Part shown: positions 23,101 through 38,100 of the stretch, one piece after another | Position numbering within the stretch: position 1 is the first letter of the stretch | How the letters are laid out: the number at the start of each line of letters is the position of its first letter | NCBI RefSeq assembly: GCF_027943255.1 | Contig: NC_072895.1 | Span: 47,776,001 to 47,840,000 of the forward strand | Reading direction: 5' to 3' | Source of the DNA: Anastrepha obliqua | Taxonomy: Eukaryota; Arthropoda; Insecta; Diptera; Tephritidae | Length of the DNA stretch: 64,000 nucleotides | The notes under the pieces: generated by a model | What the model saw: only the letters and a program-made list of their open reading frames with translations | Database searches by the model: none | Told to the model about the DNA's origin: nothing | Position numbers and translations under genes: made by a program

Positions 23101-26100
23101 GCGTGCATCAATTGCACATTTTTAATGCATACTTATAAACCAGTAGTAGCCATATCTCACACAATCAAAATCGGTTTTCTATGAAAATGGAGAGTGCATA
23201 GTATAAACGGAAGTGCCGGATTTGTAACCGGCCAATAAATGGAAGAATACAAATACAAATAGCTTACTTTACCGTTTGAGTCTTTTGGATGTATTTTTTT
23301 TTTTTTGTAATTAGTTTAATGAGTAATTTCTAAACACCTGATTAACACATAAATGTAATTAATTACATTTAAATATTATCACAAAGTAAAACCAAAATCA
23401 AAAACGTCGTTAAACCCTATAACAAATTCACATGAAGTCAATCAAAATCTCATTAGTGATAGGTTGAGTTTATTTCCGTTAATTAGTCAATATTTTGTAT
23501 GTATGCACATGCACATATAGTACATAATTATTATTAGATATCAACTCGTCGCATGAAAACATACATTTAATGAGTATAAAGGTACTGTAATACCAAAATA
23601 ATCTGGCATATTTCCGTCGTGACAATTTTAGCCCTCCACACTTATACACACACCTGTGCAGCATGACATATTGCAAACTTTTGGACATGTATTTAATTTC
23701 TTTTTATAAAAATATAGTTTACAACAAAAGTTGTATAATTCAAAGTTTCAAACTTTGTACAAAATTTTACAAACTCAATAAATTTTTATTAAATTTTCAA
23801 ACTTTTTGGTAATGACTCAAAATTTACCTTGATTTTTTAAACAATTTTTTATAGACGGTATTATGCACTCTCTTCAATAAGCATATCGAATGCTGGACAT
23901 TTTTTTATATGGAAAGAATACGCAAAATCGGCATACAAAAAATTCAGTTATTAAATTCACAGATATGTGCATAAATATATATGTAGGTATTTAGAAAAAA
24001 GTTTCATTCATAAGTTTTATTTTTCTTATCTGATTCTCTCTTCCAATGGTATTTATTCGCTTTAGTATTGTGAAACTGTCAGGTGGGTGTGGGCTTTAGT
24101 CAAAAAATAGACCAAGGCAAGTAAGAAATATATTAGTACGTATATACATAAATATGTATATGTACATATTATTGTATCATCTGCGTGAACGCGAAAAACT
24201 AGAAATTTAATAATGAATATTTTCGTAAACGAATCTGTACAATTAATTCAATGTGGATGTTATATAGTGGCGGCGTTTGTTTTCATTGTATTTGATGTAT
24301 TTTCAAATAAATAAAGAAAAAAAATTGTATAGCAAATAATTCAGGAAAGAATTGTTTTTTAAATTAAATTAAATGTTCAGCAAAATTTCACAATTTTTAC
24401 TAAGAATTTATAGAAAAATTTCAGGTACGCAGTTTTGTAGTTCATTGAATTTTGGTATAACAAAGTGCAAGTTTTAAGGGGGAAGTCTACTGTGACAAGG
24501 GAAAAAACAGGCTTATTTTCCGGATTTTATTTCTAACAAAATATTGCTCGTACATAAAATCTATTTAAACTCTTATCTTTATTATATATTTAAGTTTTTG
24601 AAAAAAAAAATTTTAAGTAAAAATATTCAAAATGGCCGCTGTGGCAGATCTGCAAGCGCAGGTCCGCTTTTCTTAGGTGCCTAAACGGTGTACATGAAAT
24701 CTTACGTTTCGGTGATCTAAAACAAAAAAACAAAATATTGTTATCATATACATAGTATTGACTCTCGTCTGACGTAGGATTATGTCGATAAAAAATTTTG
24801 GCGTTGAAAAAAAAATTCTTGAAATTTTTTTCTTTTTTTTGCCTAAAACTGATGTTACTATTGTTTATAACAATTTAACAAATAACGATATCAAAAAAAT
24901 CCTATGTCAGACGAGAGACACTATTACAGAGAATATATAATTAAATTTTTAAGCTGATTCATTTATCAGAACTCGAGATATCGTGTACACCGTATAGAAA
25001 AGCGGACCTGCGCTTGCAGAAGTGCCACAGCGGCCATTTTGAATATTTTGACTTAAAATTTTTTTTTCAAAAACTTAAATATATAATAAAGATAAGAGTT
25101 TAAATAGATTTTATGTACGAGCAATATTTTGTTAGAAATAAAATCCGGAAAATAAGCCTGTTTTTTCCCTTGTCACAGTAGACTTCCCCCTTAAGTACAT
25201 TCAAAATTACCTAATTTTTGACAATTTCTTCTGCTGATGGTATAAGATGAAATTATAAAATAAGAAAACAAATAGTCAATATCAATATCTGTGTACACTT
25301 TATTTTGACACTGACTGTATATGTATGTGCATTAAATTTTTTTTATTTCATGTTTTATTTTTTACCTTTTTCAATGTTTTTAATTATTTGTTGTTTTATT
25401 TAATTTCTAATTTAAAATTAATTTTGTTTATTTTTTATTTTTTTTTATATATTTTGTTTATTTTTTTAGTTATTTGATGTAAATTTGTTTTTTGTTTTAG
25501 TTTTGTCTTAATTTATTTGATTTGTTTCTTTTTTTATATTATTGTAATTTTTAATTAATTTCATTATATTTTAATTTATGTTTTGATTCTTTTTTTTTTC
25601 AATTATATATTAGTTTTTATTACTATATTTTATTTTACTTATTTTTTTTGGGTATTTTTTTTTATTTCGTATTTATTTCTATCCTTTAATGTTTTTAATT
25701 TTTTGTTATTTTATTTAATTTCTCATTTACATTTAATTTGGTTTCTTTTTGTATTTTAAATTTTATTTTTATTTTTTTAATTTATTTCATTTAAAAATAT
25801 TTTATTTTAGTTATGTCTTATTTTATTTGATTTGCTTCTTTATATTATTGTAATTTTTGATTTATTTATTCTTCTTTTTTTAATATTTAAATTTCTGTTG
25901 TTTTAATTAATTTCTTATTTAAATTTAATTTAGTTTATTTTTTATATTTTATTTTAATTTTTTAGTATATTTTATTGCTTTTTTAATTTATTTCATGTAA
26001 ATTCATTTGTGTGTTACTTGTTGTATTATTTGTATTTAATTTCTTATCTAAATTAAATAAATTTTTTTTTGTTTTATTATATTTCTTTCTTTTTTAATTT

Positions 26101-29100
26101 ATTATTTTAATTTATTTTATTTTAATTTTGTTCTTTTGTCTTATTGCAATTTTTGCTATATTTTTTTTCTATATTGGTTGGTTGGGTTGGTTTAAGGGTG
26201 ACCCCGCATCGGAGCGCCACATAGACCGCAAGTTGGGTCCGTTGTGTTGCCCTAGAGCTCATTATTTTAAATGATTTCCCCACCTAACCGAGATTTTTAT
26301 TGTAGATTTTGGTCAAAGATATTAATTCGTTTCGAAAATTTGATGAGAGATTCGATTTTCAGGTCCGAGAGTACTGAAAGATTGTCAATTGTTGGAGAGC
26401 CTAGAAGAGCGAGTCGACTTCTGGCTAGACCCGGACAACTGCACAGCAAATGTCTGCTCGATACTTCCTCATCTTCGTCCTCGCAGTATCTGCACAGGTC
26501 GTTTTGAGGAACCCCGAGCCGACGTGCGTGAGTGCCCAAAAGGCAGTGGCCGGTGATAAGAGATGTTATATGCCTTAGTTCGTGTTTCGAAAGGCTTATA
26601 AGGGTTTTTGTCTGTTTCAGATTGTAGGATGGCCAGATTTGTCTGGTCGTAACACAAGTAGTTTCCACTCGCCACCTCCGATCAGCAATGCTGTGAAATT
26701 CTCGATCGATGAGCATTTTACATGTTGAGAGCGGAATGTGGATTGTGGGTAAGTTGCTAACATTTGATTGCGCAGCTCCAGCTCTTGCGAGCTCATCAGC
26801 TTTGCAGTTACCTTCGAATCCACTGTGACCCGGTATCCAGATAACTTGGACAGAATTCTGAACACTTATCTCGTTAAGAGATAAGAGACAGGATCGAACC
26901 ACATCTGAGTGGGTATAAGAGGAGCTGAGTGCTCGAACGGCCGCTTGACTGTCGGTGAAAAAGCGGATATCCTCTAGTGATATTCTATTTTCTAAGAGAG
27001 TTTTCGCAGCATACCAGATAGCGCATACTTCCGCTTGGAATACGCTACAGTAGTCGGGTAATCTAAATGATAGATTGATGTGAGGGGAATTGGAAAAGAT
27101 TCCAAATCCCACTTTGCCGTCTTGTTTTGAACCATCTGTATATATAGTCAGAGGGCCATCGATTTCGGTAAGATTTGTCTTCCATTCTTCCCTAGTTGGG
27201 AGTGAACAGGAGAATAGCAAGGGTGGTGATGGAAGACTTACATGATAGTCTATGTCGGAAGAGATAACAGTGTTCCTGTTCAGTATGGCCGAATGGCCAA
27301 GATACCTATTCCATTTCGATATAGCATTCATGCGTGTCGCTGCTTTCGCTGCAATCGCTTTGCCAGCCAGATCGATAGGGAACAAGTGAAGCAACGTGTT
27401 TAGAGCCTTAGTAGGTGTTGTACTTAAGCATCCTGTTATCAGAAGGCAGGCTGTTCTTTGAACTCGATCAATTGTGGCTACTCTACACCGTTTTTCGAGT
27501 GCTGTCCACCATACAACCACACCGTAGAAGAGTATCGGTTTGATGATCGAGGTATATATCCAATAAATGATCCGAGGTGAAAAACCCCAGGTTTTGCCTA
27601 TAGCTTTCTTACAAGTATAGAGAGCTATGAAAGCTTTTTTACATCTGTTTTCGATGTTCAATTTCCAACTCAACTTCCTATCTAGAATAACTCCTAGATA
27701 TTTAGCTGAATCAGATAGAAGTAATGATTCCCCTTTTAAAGTTATTGTTTGCAGTGGAGGAGATTGTTGTTTCCTATTGAAGAGAACAAGATCTGTCTTT
27801 GCTGGATTCGCATTTAGTCCGCATTCGGTGCACCATTTTGACAGAATATTGATTGAGCGTTGCATGAGCTCAGTGAGGGTATTCAGGTGTTTGCCTGACA
27901 CGCAGAGAGCAATGTCATCTGCATAGGCTACAACCTTGCAGCCTGCTTTTTCGAGACTTCGAAGCAAACTGTTTACAGCGAGATTCCAGAGAAGGGGTGA
28001 AAGTACTCCGCCTTGAGGAGTGCCTTTGACGGCGTACATTCTCATGCGGCTTACCCCAAGCTCTGAAGTGATTATTCTATTTTGGAGCATTTGTTCGATC
28101 ATCTTTCGGATGGAGTAATTGATACCCAATTTGGCAATTTCAGACAAAATAGCGTTGGGTTCAATATTATTAAAAGCACCTTCTATGTCCATAAATGCGA
28201 CAAGAGAGTACTCTTTATTGTGAAGGGAAGTTTCCACTGTTTGCACCAGTGAATGAAGTGCCGTTTCAGTCGATTTCCCTTTAGTGTAGGCATGTTGTGC
28301 CTCAGAGATCAACTTAGTATCAAGTTGGGTTTTGATTTGCTCATCTAAGACTTTTTCAAAAGCCTTTAAGCAAAAAGAGGTTAGGCTAATGGGCCTGAAG
28401 TCGTTTGGTTTGCAGTGTGAAGGCTTTCCCGTTTTCGGAATGAATACTACCTTCGATTTCTTCCAAATTGTCGGAAGGTAAGAGAGATTTAAACACTTGT
28501 TAAAGATCCTTGTTAACCAAGGCAGTAGAATTTCCAGTCCTTCTTGAAGTTCTGCTGGAATGATGTTGTCAGGACCTGGTGATTTAAATTTTTTAAAGCT
28601 TAGTATTGCTGTGGAGATGCTATTAGAGCTGATTAGATCTGATCTATTCCCATAATTACTCTGAAGAGTGCTGGGAAGTGCAGGTAAGTTGGCAACACAG
28701 CCTGGAAAGTGAGATTCTAGAAGTATTCTAAGAGTGTGGTCAGTTGAAGTAGTCCAAGTTCCATCTTGAGTCATGATAAAACTGGGAGAGACTGGGTTTG
28801 ATGCAAGAATCTTGCGTAGTCTGCTTACTTCTGAGGTGTTCTCTAATTCTTGAGTGTATGATCGCCAGGATGTGCGTTTTGCACTTCTGACAGCTTTCTT
28901 AAAGTCTTTGAGACTTTGTCGATATTCTTCCCATTCGTCTGTTATTTTAGATTGGTTAAAGAGTTTCCGAGTTCGATTGCGAAGTTCTGAGATTTCTGGA
29001 GTCCACCAAAAAGGTTTATGCTTGCCTCCTGTTTTTGTCAGGGGGCAAGATTGTCGTGCTGCGCTTTGACACGTCTTCGTTATCATGTTGACAGCGTTTT

Positions 29101-32100
29101 CGATATCGTTTTTATTTGCCATTTCAAACTGCCTGATATCAGGAAGTCCATTGGCAAGATGTTCTTTATATTTGATCCAATTCATACGTTTTTTGTTAAG
29201 GTACTTCATGGGTTTTGCCGTTTCGGCTTTTAAAGTGAATGTTATATATTGGTGGTCGGAAAAAGAGTGCTGTTTATCAACGCTCCAGTCCTGCACCAGT
29301 TGTGTACATGATTCGCTAGCAAGAGTAATATCGAGTACCTCTCTTCTAGACGAGTTAAGAAACGTAGGGACATCACCTCTATTACATATATCAAGCTTAT
29401 TCGCTAGAATATAATCAAAAAGTTGCTCACCTCGTGTGTTGTTGTTTGTACTGCCCCAAACAGTATTATGTGCATTAGCGTCTGCTCCAATAATGACGCG
29501 TTTCTGGATCAGATGCGCCGTATTGACGAGCCTCCTCACTGCTTCAGGAGGAGGCGCCTCCGCTGCGTCGTAAGGCATGTAAGCCGACACAATCCAAATC
29601 GGGCCGTGGACTGCTTCAACCTCAATGGCAGTGGTGTCAGCATTGCTAAAGGGAAGAAGAAAAGCATTAATATGTTTTCGAATGAGAATACAAGAGCGCG
29701 ATCTAACGTTAGCCTCACCTTGAAACAAGGTGTAGTGCGTATCTTTCAGGCCGCATATCTTGTTGTTTGATATCCAAGGTTCTTGGATGAGAATGATGTC
29801 TTCTCTGAGGTCAGAGAGACGAAGAATGAGGGCTGCCGAGGCAGCCTTAGAGTGGTGCAGGTTAATCTGCAGCACTTTTAGACGGACATTCAACGACTGT
29901 GGCGTTCGCGTCATCACCGCTATCTAAAAGACTATCCTCGTCCTCGAGTTGAATGTTAAATAAGTTCCCCACAAGTTCGCTGTTTGATTCCGAGTCGGAC
30001 TCAATCGTCGAAGCTTGTGAGAGAGGCTTATCGACATCCATCTTGGGGGCCGCCGTACTCTCTTCGCTGGGTGCGAGGAGGTTTTTCGGCTGATAGGTCC
30101 AGATGGTAGCTGTAGTGAACCCGAATGCCACAATCCCCTTGCGGTCGTCCAGTGCTTTAACGCTTTCCTGGTCCAGGAGCAGCGTGACATGTCTGGAGTT
30201 TCCTGAAGGCTCTTCCACCTTAACTACCCTCCAGTTTCCGGTGGGTAGGTTCGGGTTTCCGACCTTCAGTAGCTCCAGGATGGTTTCCGGATCGGATGGC
30301 TCTACAGGTATTCTTACTCTGCCGCGGGGTTTGTTGGGAATTTCGCTCTTCTTGATTAGTTGGAGCTTCGCTCCGGGCCACACCTCGCCGAGTCGGTCGA
30401 GGGCCTTGCCGTACAGGCTGACAGAGCGTTGATCTGAGCAAGCGATCAACTTGACCCTTGCTTGAAACCAACCCGCGTCAGAGCAGAAAGGAGGGGGTCC
30501 TGGGTTCTGCTTCAGAACGTCCAGGTAGCCCAACTGAAGTTTTCTCTCCACAATCTTCCAGTTTGATGGAGAGATGAAACCGTCAGGGTGGCTCTTATCC
30601 ACCACCGCCATGACCAGACTATCTCTGGCAACTTCGCAGAACTTGCGTAGTTTGACCTCAGAGGAAACTTTATGCTTCTTGGGGTCGTTGGAGCTATGAG
30701 GATCCTCTGAAGACCGCTGCCGCTTAGCTGCACTCGGTTTATCTTTGGACGCCTCATAATTCCGAAGGAACTCCCGGGCCCAATCGAGAGTTGACTTTTG
30801 CTGGTCGGACAGCTCCTCCTCAGGGGTTTTGCCGAACTTTTCCATAAGGAAAGTGGCGCGTCTTCGATCTCTGTATCGACGGAGATGAGGAGGGATGGGT
30901 TTTCTGGAGACTTCTGTCCGACTTGTTTTCCCAGTTTCTGGCAAAACAGATTTGGTGATCACTTGGTTTTCCGCAACCGAGTCGGTTTTGGAGGAAGTAG
31001 AAGCCTCAAGGGAATGCGGTGGTGTCTCTGTGACGGTTTTGCTCTTAGCGAGCACTTTCGCCACCGAAGAGGTGGTTTTTGACCCCGCCATAAGTTTGGT
31101 GGAGCCAAGGGGTCTTCCGCGTCGGGAAGGAGTTTGTTGTGTTGTTTGTTTTTTGTTTGTTAATTTGTTCATAATTTTGCGGTGCGGTCACTCAGCCGAC
31201 GTGTCAGCAGTCGTAACCTGGGATTTAGATAAGGAAATAATGGGGTCCGCCACGCCAGAGCCCTATGCCGTGGTAAGTCGAATTGAAACTGGGGTGCGAC
31301 AGGTGCCCCAGAGTCCGCATACTAGCGACTTAGCTCACCCTAAGCCATGCATCCCTCGGCGTATGCTGTTCCACCTTGGATTGGTAGCCTTTGATATAAG
31401 GGAGTGGCCTTCTCCCCGTGAGTCCATGTTTATTCCATTCGTATTAGCAGAGACATGACCTACTAATACGAGTGGCTTCTCGCCATCCACCGAAGTGGAT
31501 ATGGGTCACTGCCAGCAATTATGGCAGTTACGGCACGCGTGCAGTAACACTGCACTACATGTTGTTCCCCCTACCATAGTTGTTGGTTGACGAGAACTAG
31601 GCTGGTTCGCGAGTAGGCTTTTACCGAGGCTATGGCCTACTTAACCACAGAAGATAACTGTGGCGTACCCTATCCACCACCTGGGACGCGCCGCAATAGG
31701 TGCCCAACCAAAGGGCCAAATATTAATATACAATATTTATTTTATTTATATATTTTTTGATTTGTTTTTTTTTTTCACTTATAAATATAATATTTTAATT
31801 TTTACTACTTTATTATATTTTACTTAATTTAAGTTGTTTTACTTATTTTAATTTTTGTTTAATTATAATTTAATTCAATAAATTGGTTTTATTTGTTTGT
31901 TAATTTTTCCATTGCATTTCCTGTACTAGACCGCCATCATTAAGTCAATATTTTTGTCGAATAACTTTCATAAAAAATATGTGCTGAACCTTAAAGAGGT
32001 ATTATCACGCTAATATTTACTTGCGGTATGAATACAGCTGTGATGTTAAATACCCAAAAAACACGTAATTACTATGCATACATACATATGTATAGTATGT

Positions 32101-35100
32101 ATATGCATGTGCCTATTTTTGAAATCGTCTTGAAATATTTTTAGAAACTACAATGCTTTGTAGCGAGTTGTTAGAAATGTGCCAGGCGTATTGTAGGGAA
32201 TTTATAAAATGCAACATTTTCATTATCCGACCGTTGTGGCTTTCGCCCATTAAAACTTGTTAATATTGTTAGTAAATATTATGATTTTTTTCAATTTTTC
32301 CACTACCTTTGTAACGTAAACAAATGAACAAGTTTTATGTCATATTCGTATGTGTGTGTAGCTACATTGTGTGCCTATGTATGTGTGTGTTAAGAGTGGC
32401 GTGATGCTACGAATATAGTATGCAAAAGGAAAACAAAAATGTTGCTAAAAATAAGAAAGAAATGCATAAAGAAAATTGAAATAAAAGTAAGATGTAAAAC
32501 ATAAAACGTAGAACGTCTACCAACAGTTTGTGCAGATTGCCAAAAATTCGAGGCATTTTGTATTTGAGCAGCTCGTCACGGCATTTCGTATGATTTTTAT
32601 AACGAAAACTGCTTAATATTTTAAATAAAAATATTTTTAATTTTCCCAATTTTGCCTAAATTTTGCCAATGTGTTACTCCAGTTTTTCGCCCTTGCCTGT
32701 GTGTAGTGGTGGTGTGTTTGCAAAAATTTTGATTGCCATTTGCATCGAAGCGAATCTGAACTTGAATACCCTGCCAATTTGGGGGCGCATTTAATAATAA
32801 AGTAAAAACAAAAAATCGGTTCGAAAATCGTCTGCCATCGCCACCATCGTACAAAATATTTAATTTTATAAAAAATTGTAATTCAGTAAATGCGCATTGT
32901 TGCCCTGAGCTTTGAACAAATTTGCGCAAATCAAAATTGAAATTTGGTAGCTAGTTTTGCATGTACAAAACAATATACCATACATATGTACCCATGTATA
33001 TGCGTATACGTACATACATACATATGTATGCATAACAAAAGTAAAACAAAAATTTTTATTTGGTTTTTTGCTTCTTCAGCTTTGAACTTCCTTTCTTTCG
33101 AAAATAATTTGTTGCTTGGCGAACAAATTCTGTAAAGTTTTTAGGTGTAGTTTTCCTATCTTTCAATTGAAAAATATGTACAATACATATGCATTTATAA
33201 GTACATATGTACTTATATGCTTGTATGTTGCATGTAGAGAAGTGTGAAGTATCATTTAATGTGGTATGTTTCTATGTAAGCGCCTGCAAGGAAAAATACC
33301 AACGTTTTAATTGTCAGCTGCTTTCAATTCATTTGTGTACTTTTATATAATGTGTCCAATTTCTTTCTGTAAATGTTTCATGCTTCAAAAAAGTAAAAAT
33401 AAAATATAAAATGTGAATGTGAAAACTTACATACATGTATACGCACATTCGTGCTTACCTGAGGTTTTACGTTTGCACTCTGATGATATATTTCCATATC
33501 ATAATTAATATGTAATTAATACAGCTATCAATCAATTGAGAAATTATTTTATATAAATAGATAAGCAAAATGACTAATAAATGCGTCTGATTTACTTTTC
33601 ATAGTTTTTTTTATTCATTTATTATTCCACTTGGGAACATAGGGCTTCAACAAAGCATTTAAATCTTATTCTATTAACCGCTGTTCTCTTTACGACATCC
33701 CACGTTTGGTTAACTGTTTCTAGTTCAGGAAGGTTAGAACGCCTCCAAGTATTTTTTGGACGACCGGGTCGTCTGTGTTCTTGTGGGTTCCATTCCAATG
33801 CTGCTCTGCTAATGCTTTCCCTGTCCTTTCTGAGAGTGTACCCGAACCGTTGCGTTGCGATCTGCCACAAGTCCGTATTTCGGATAGTGTTCGGCCAAAA
33901 AACTTTACATATTATTCAAAGGCATTTATTTGTGAAGCTTTGTAGTTTCTGCGTAATTCTTTTTATGTTACTTTATTTCATTTTTTAAATTCATTTTTAC
34001 TAATTTCGTTTATTTTTATTTCATTTCATTATTATTTTTTTTATGTAACTTCTTATTGCTTCTGTAATTAATTCAATTTATGGCGATTTCATTCGGATTC
34101 TGCGTTCGATTCTTAAAATTCCAAAATGCCACACGAAGGCAAAGGAGACAATTTCCTACCTTAAGAAGTTTTGTTGTTGTTGTTTAGCAACATAAACATG
34201 CCCCATACATGTACGGGGAGTGACAGCCCTTGTACGGATATAAATCCGGGTCGTTTCAGTAACGTAGAACCTACTGTCGTGGGAACGTTTTGTCAGGGGA
34301 CTTGGTTGCTCTGAGAATCAGCTGATTACTTAAAAAATTAGCATTAAGAAATGTGTCTGTCAAACAAAAATAGATAGATACATACAGTGGCGGTATTTTG
34401 CTGTATTTTCTTAGTAGGCAAAAAGACGTGTCTTTTTACAGGGTTGAGTGCATCATTGAACAGTTTGTACACAGTGGAAGTGCACAATTTTTTCGTGGAA
34501 ACGAAAACACCATTAGTGCTTTAAAAAAATGCCTTGCTACCTGTAGTACATCTCATGAAAAGCCTCTCTATAAAACTTTTTCCATACTAACCCTCCTTAT
34601 ACCGCTAAAATGAAGACAAGAATGACTTCCACGTTAGCATTCACTTAATTAATAATAATAAACCCAGTAGGGTCTTTATGCTATAACTCGATTCTCCGAA
34701 GCATAAATCAGACCCTATCCTTAGATTGAAAGTGCATTGGAAGCCTATTTGTCAAAGAGAGTTTGTTGGGAGCAAATACCAAATTCAGCTCTACCTCTCA
34801 TTTTTGAAACCCATGTGAAGATTGGAATCACTTTATCGCTTAGTTATCAGATTCCCAATTACTTCTGACAGCGAAATGAACCTCGAAGTTGTCACATTCA
34901 CAGATCAGATTTCCGTGATCTGATAGTCACAGCTTCTTTGCTTTGCCACTATTTTGTTTAAAGTGGTGGTAGTCCGTGGTAAAAGTTAAATATTTTGACT
35001 TATGACAGTAGATCTGTCAATATCTACCACCTTTTCTTTACTTTTATTTTTTTTACGTAGCTTTGAATATTTACAATACATATGGAACATTCTTTTACTA

Positions 35101-38100
35101 AACGAACACCTTTCATACATGTTTATTTTATTAAGTTACTTTCGCTGATTAAATAATTTATTTTTTTGTTTTATTTTATATTTAATTGAGTTATTATTTA
35201 TTTAAATTTAATTTTGTTTTTTTCTAAATCATCACTTCAATTTTTTTTAATTATATATTTTATATTTCATTGAAATTTTTTTTAATTTAGCTAAATTAGT
35301 TAATTTATTTTTTAATTGAATTTGTTTTTTTTTATTTTACTTTATCTTATTTTATTATATTTTGTAATGCTGAGCACGGAATGGAGCGGATGTAAAATAT
35401 GGAATATCTGAATATCAACAGTTAAACTTAACTCAAAATGGAAAACGAAAATACCATCTAATTAAACCTAGAGGATAGAGTACGTCAGAACGTATACTAA
35501 ACATAAAATTCTTCTAACTACATAATTTCGTTTCATTTATATACATACCAGTTAAAGGGTTTATCTTGTTCACTCTGGTTACTACAAGCGACGAGCAATT
35601 TCCTCTTCCACATTTCCTTCTTGAAATGTTTGCTACTTTGAACAAAATTTCTTGACCTTGGGACTCTATTTTTTATATGTACTACTGCAAATACATACCT
35701 ACAAACGTATTCAATTTCCCACTGAGCATAGTAATTTGTGCGCACTTTGTACTATAAAATTTATGGAAACAAAAAACGCAAAATGTGCCAAAAATAAAAA
35801 ATCTCTGTTGTTAAAAAAAAAAAATTGCAAACAAAATTTTTTTGTTACTTTTTCTTCTACTAACAATTTCAAGCACCTAAATTGTGCTCGCACTGGCTTC
35901 AACTTTTCTTTCTTCATATCATTAATTTTGGCAATCGTCCAGTATTTTTGTATCTGTTAAAAAAGCAACTTTCGAAAATGTAAAAGATATAAATTGCGAA
36001 AAAAATAAAATAAAAAAGTGAGCACAACGCATTTAAATTATTGCACTTTTCTGCATTATTCGTTTTGATATTTTCTACTTATATGCCATAGATAAATGCC
36101 CTGTAGGGAAATTCACTAGTAAAGAAATTCATATTTCAGTACACATTCCTCTTTCCTATACCACATCTATGTAAATAACTCTTAATTTTTACACGATGAC
36201 TTAGTAAATACTTCCCATTCGCATTCATTCATGACTCTTTCGATAGCTCAGACCTGATGCTCAATTCGACAGTAGTGTTCCAATGAGCTCTGCATAACTT
36301 TTAGAATAGTTGCCAACCAGTATTCAAGTCCACAAACGCTGTCCACTTTGACACTGCCACACTGTTGATTGATTAGAAAAATAGTCCACTAGTGCTGATC
36401 AGAAACTTCATCCACTAGTTCTTGCTTTCTTTCCTGCATAGTGTATATACGAGTAAATGTAGTTAATGCTTTTTACTGTTATTGCTAAATTGAAATTTGC
36501 TGTAGGAGTCGCGCCCCCACAAATATTTTAATCATTGGCTTTAGGTGAAAGAGCAGCGGAGGAGAAATGAATTAATTCTGTCATTCCTGTGTGGGTGCAG
36601 CAGACCTAGAAACCACAAAAGATTTGCGCTTGATTGCTAATGATTCTTTATGGGAATTCTTTGCATACATTTGTGTGTATGAAAATGCATGTCTACAGAA
36701 ATTCCTTTTAAGTGCATGCATTAAATTTGATTTACGTATGCAAGCATGCATTGATGTTATATTTCATCAATATTCGATTGGAAGAGCATCGCTTGTGCGC
36801 TTATTTTTAATTTATTTTTTGTTTTAACATATCACTGCTTTGTAACTTGTAGTTGCAGTCTTTTCCAAAAAGTAAAATGCATGACTTCGATTTACCATTT
36901 TTCACAGGTGCTAACTATTTTCTTTCACCACTTTTCGCCCATTCACTATGGTATTTCATAAATTCAGCGCACACTTCCATACATACACAGATGCCATATA
37001 GTACCTATACTATTTAGTTACTTTTAAATTCGGTCAGTTAAAAAATGCCTAGCAAAATTGTGACCAATATTGTTGTTTTCTTTTCAACGTTTACTATTGT
37101 GGCGAGACCCATTCATACATTCATATATAAATATGTACGTCCATAGAAATATACATACATTCAAAGCTTACGAAAGTACTCGCATTGGGTAAACGAACTT
37201 TCTCTTTTTCCGCCTTTCTATGCATTTAATTTTTTTCTTTCTTTTTTTTAGTAAATAAATAGTTTGTGTTTTCATTGTTACTCTGTTGTTGGTTTTTATT
37301 GACATTCAGTGTGTGATAGTGCTGCAAATAATTTATTGCATTGTACTAAAAGTGCAGCCTTATTGCAAATACAAATTTTGATTAAAAATTGACTTGTTTG
37401 TATGCGATCATGGAAACGAATTAAGTTTTGTAGATATGATGTGAGAGCTGCCTCTTTTTGCATGCTTCAAGTAGAGAAATATTTCTTTCCAGTGAAGGAA
37501 AATCCTGTCTATTTAAAGTATGCAGAGGCTTAGAAACCATTCAAGTGAAAGGACCATTTTTCCCACAAAGTCAAGCAAAATAGTAGGCCCCTCAAACTCT
37601 ATATCGCAGTTGTAAGGCATAATTACATAGCCCTGTACCATCAATTAGACAACACTATGAGGCCATTAAATTCAAAGTCTACAACTATCTTAGGCAGCCA
37701 TTCAAAATTAAATATTGACCTAGCTAGTTGTCCCTTTTTACACCTTCCCAAAGGAGTAGAATGTAGACATTATTTAAACACATTATGTTCAGAAAAAACG
37801 CTAACAAGGACCCTTTTTGGGTAACCAGCACATTTGACAAAAAGGGATCAGTTTGGTGTCCTTTTCCGTTGCTTTTTAACTTCTATATCTCGAAGCTTCC
37901 TGAACCACCAAAGACAGTTTTCTTGATTTGACATGGATGGTTTCAGACTTTCTCGCTTCTTTACTGTAAAGAACCTCCAACTTCTCCCCACTTAATCCAT
38001 GGTGGGCCTATTCGCCATTTGGACGAAGGATATCAAGGTCAATGACACATCAAAATAGACTGTCTTTAACCCAAAGTTACTGGGCGTTACGTGCGATATT

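Larger units (their letters stand above)
26172..31717 (-). mobile_element. Full-length LOA-like LINE with both ORFs open
   Basis: A 5.5-kb non-LTR element on the minus strand: 5' UTR 31173-31717, ORF1 31172-29862, ORF2 29917-26297, and a 120-bp 3' UTR ending near AACCAACCCAACCAACCAAT at 26176. ORF1 and ORF2 overlap by 56 bp in different frames. Endonuclease, RT and RNase H are complete, which suggests recent insertion. Gene order and the RNase H fit the LOA group of the R1/LOA/I lineage. I could not define a clean target-site duplication because both flanks are T/A-rich. Confidence 0.85.

Noticed and set aside
30895..31458. A 187-codon plus-strand open frame
   Set aside because: It lies opposite LINE ORF1 and its 5' UTR and has no motif; a shadow of the coding strand.
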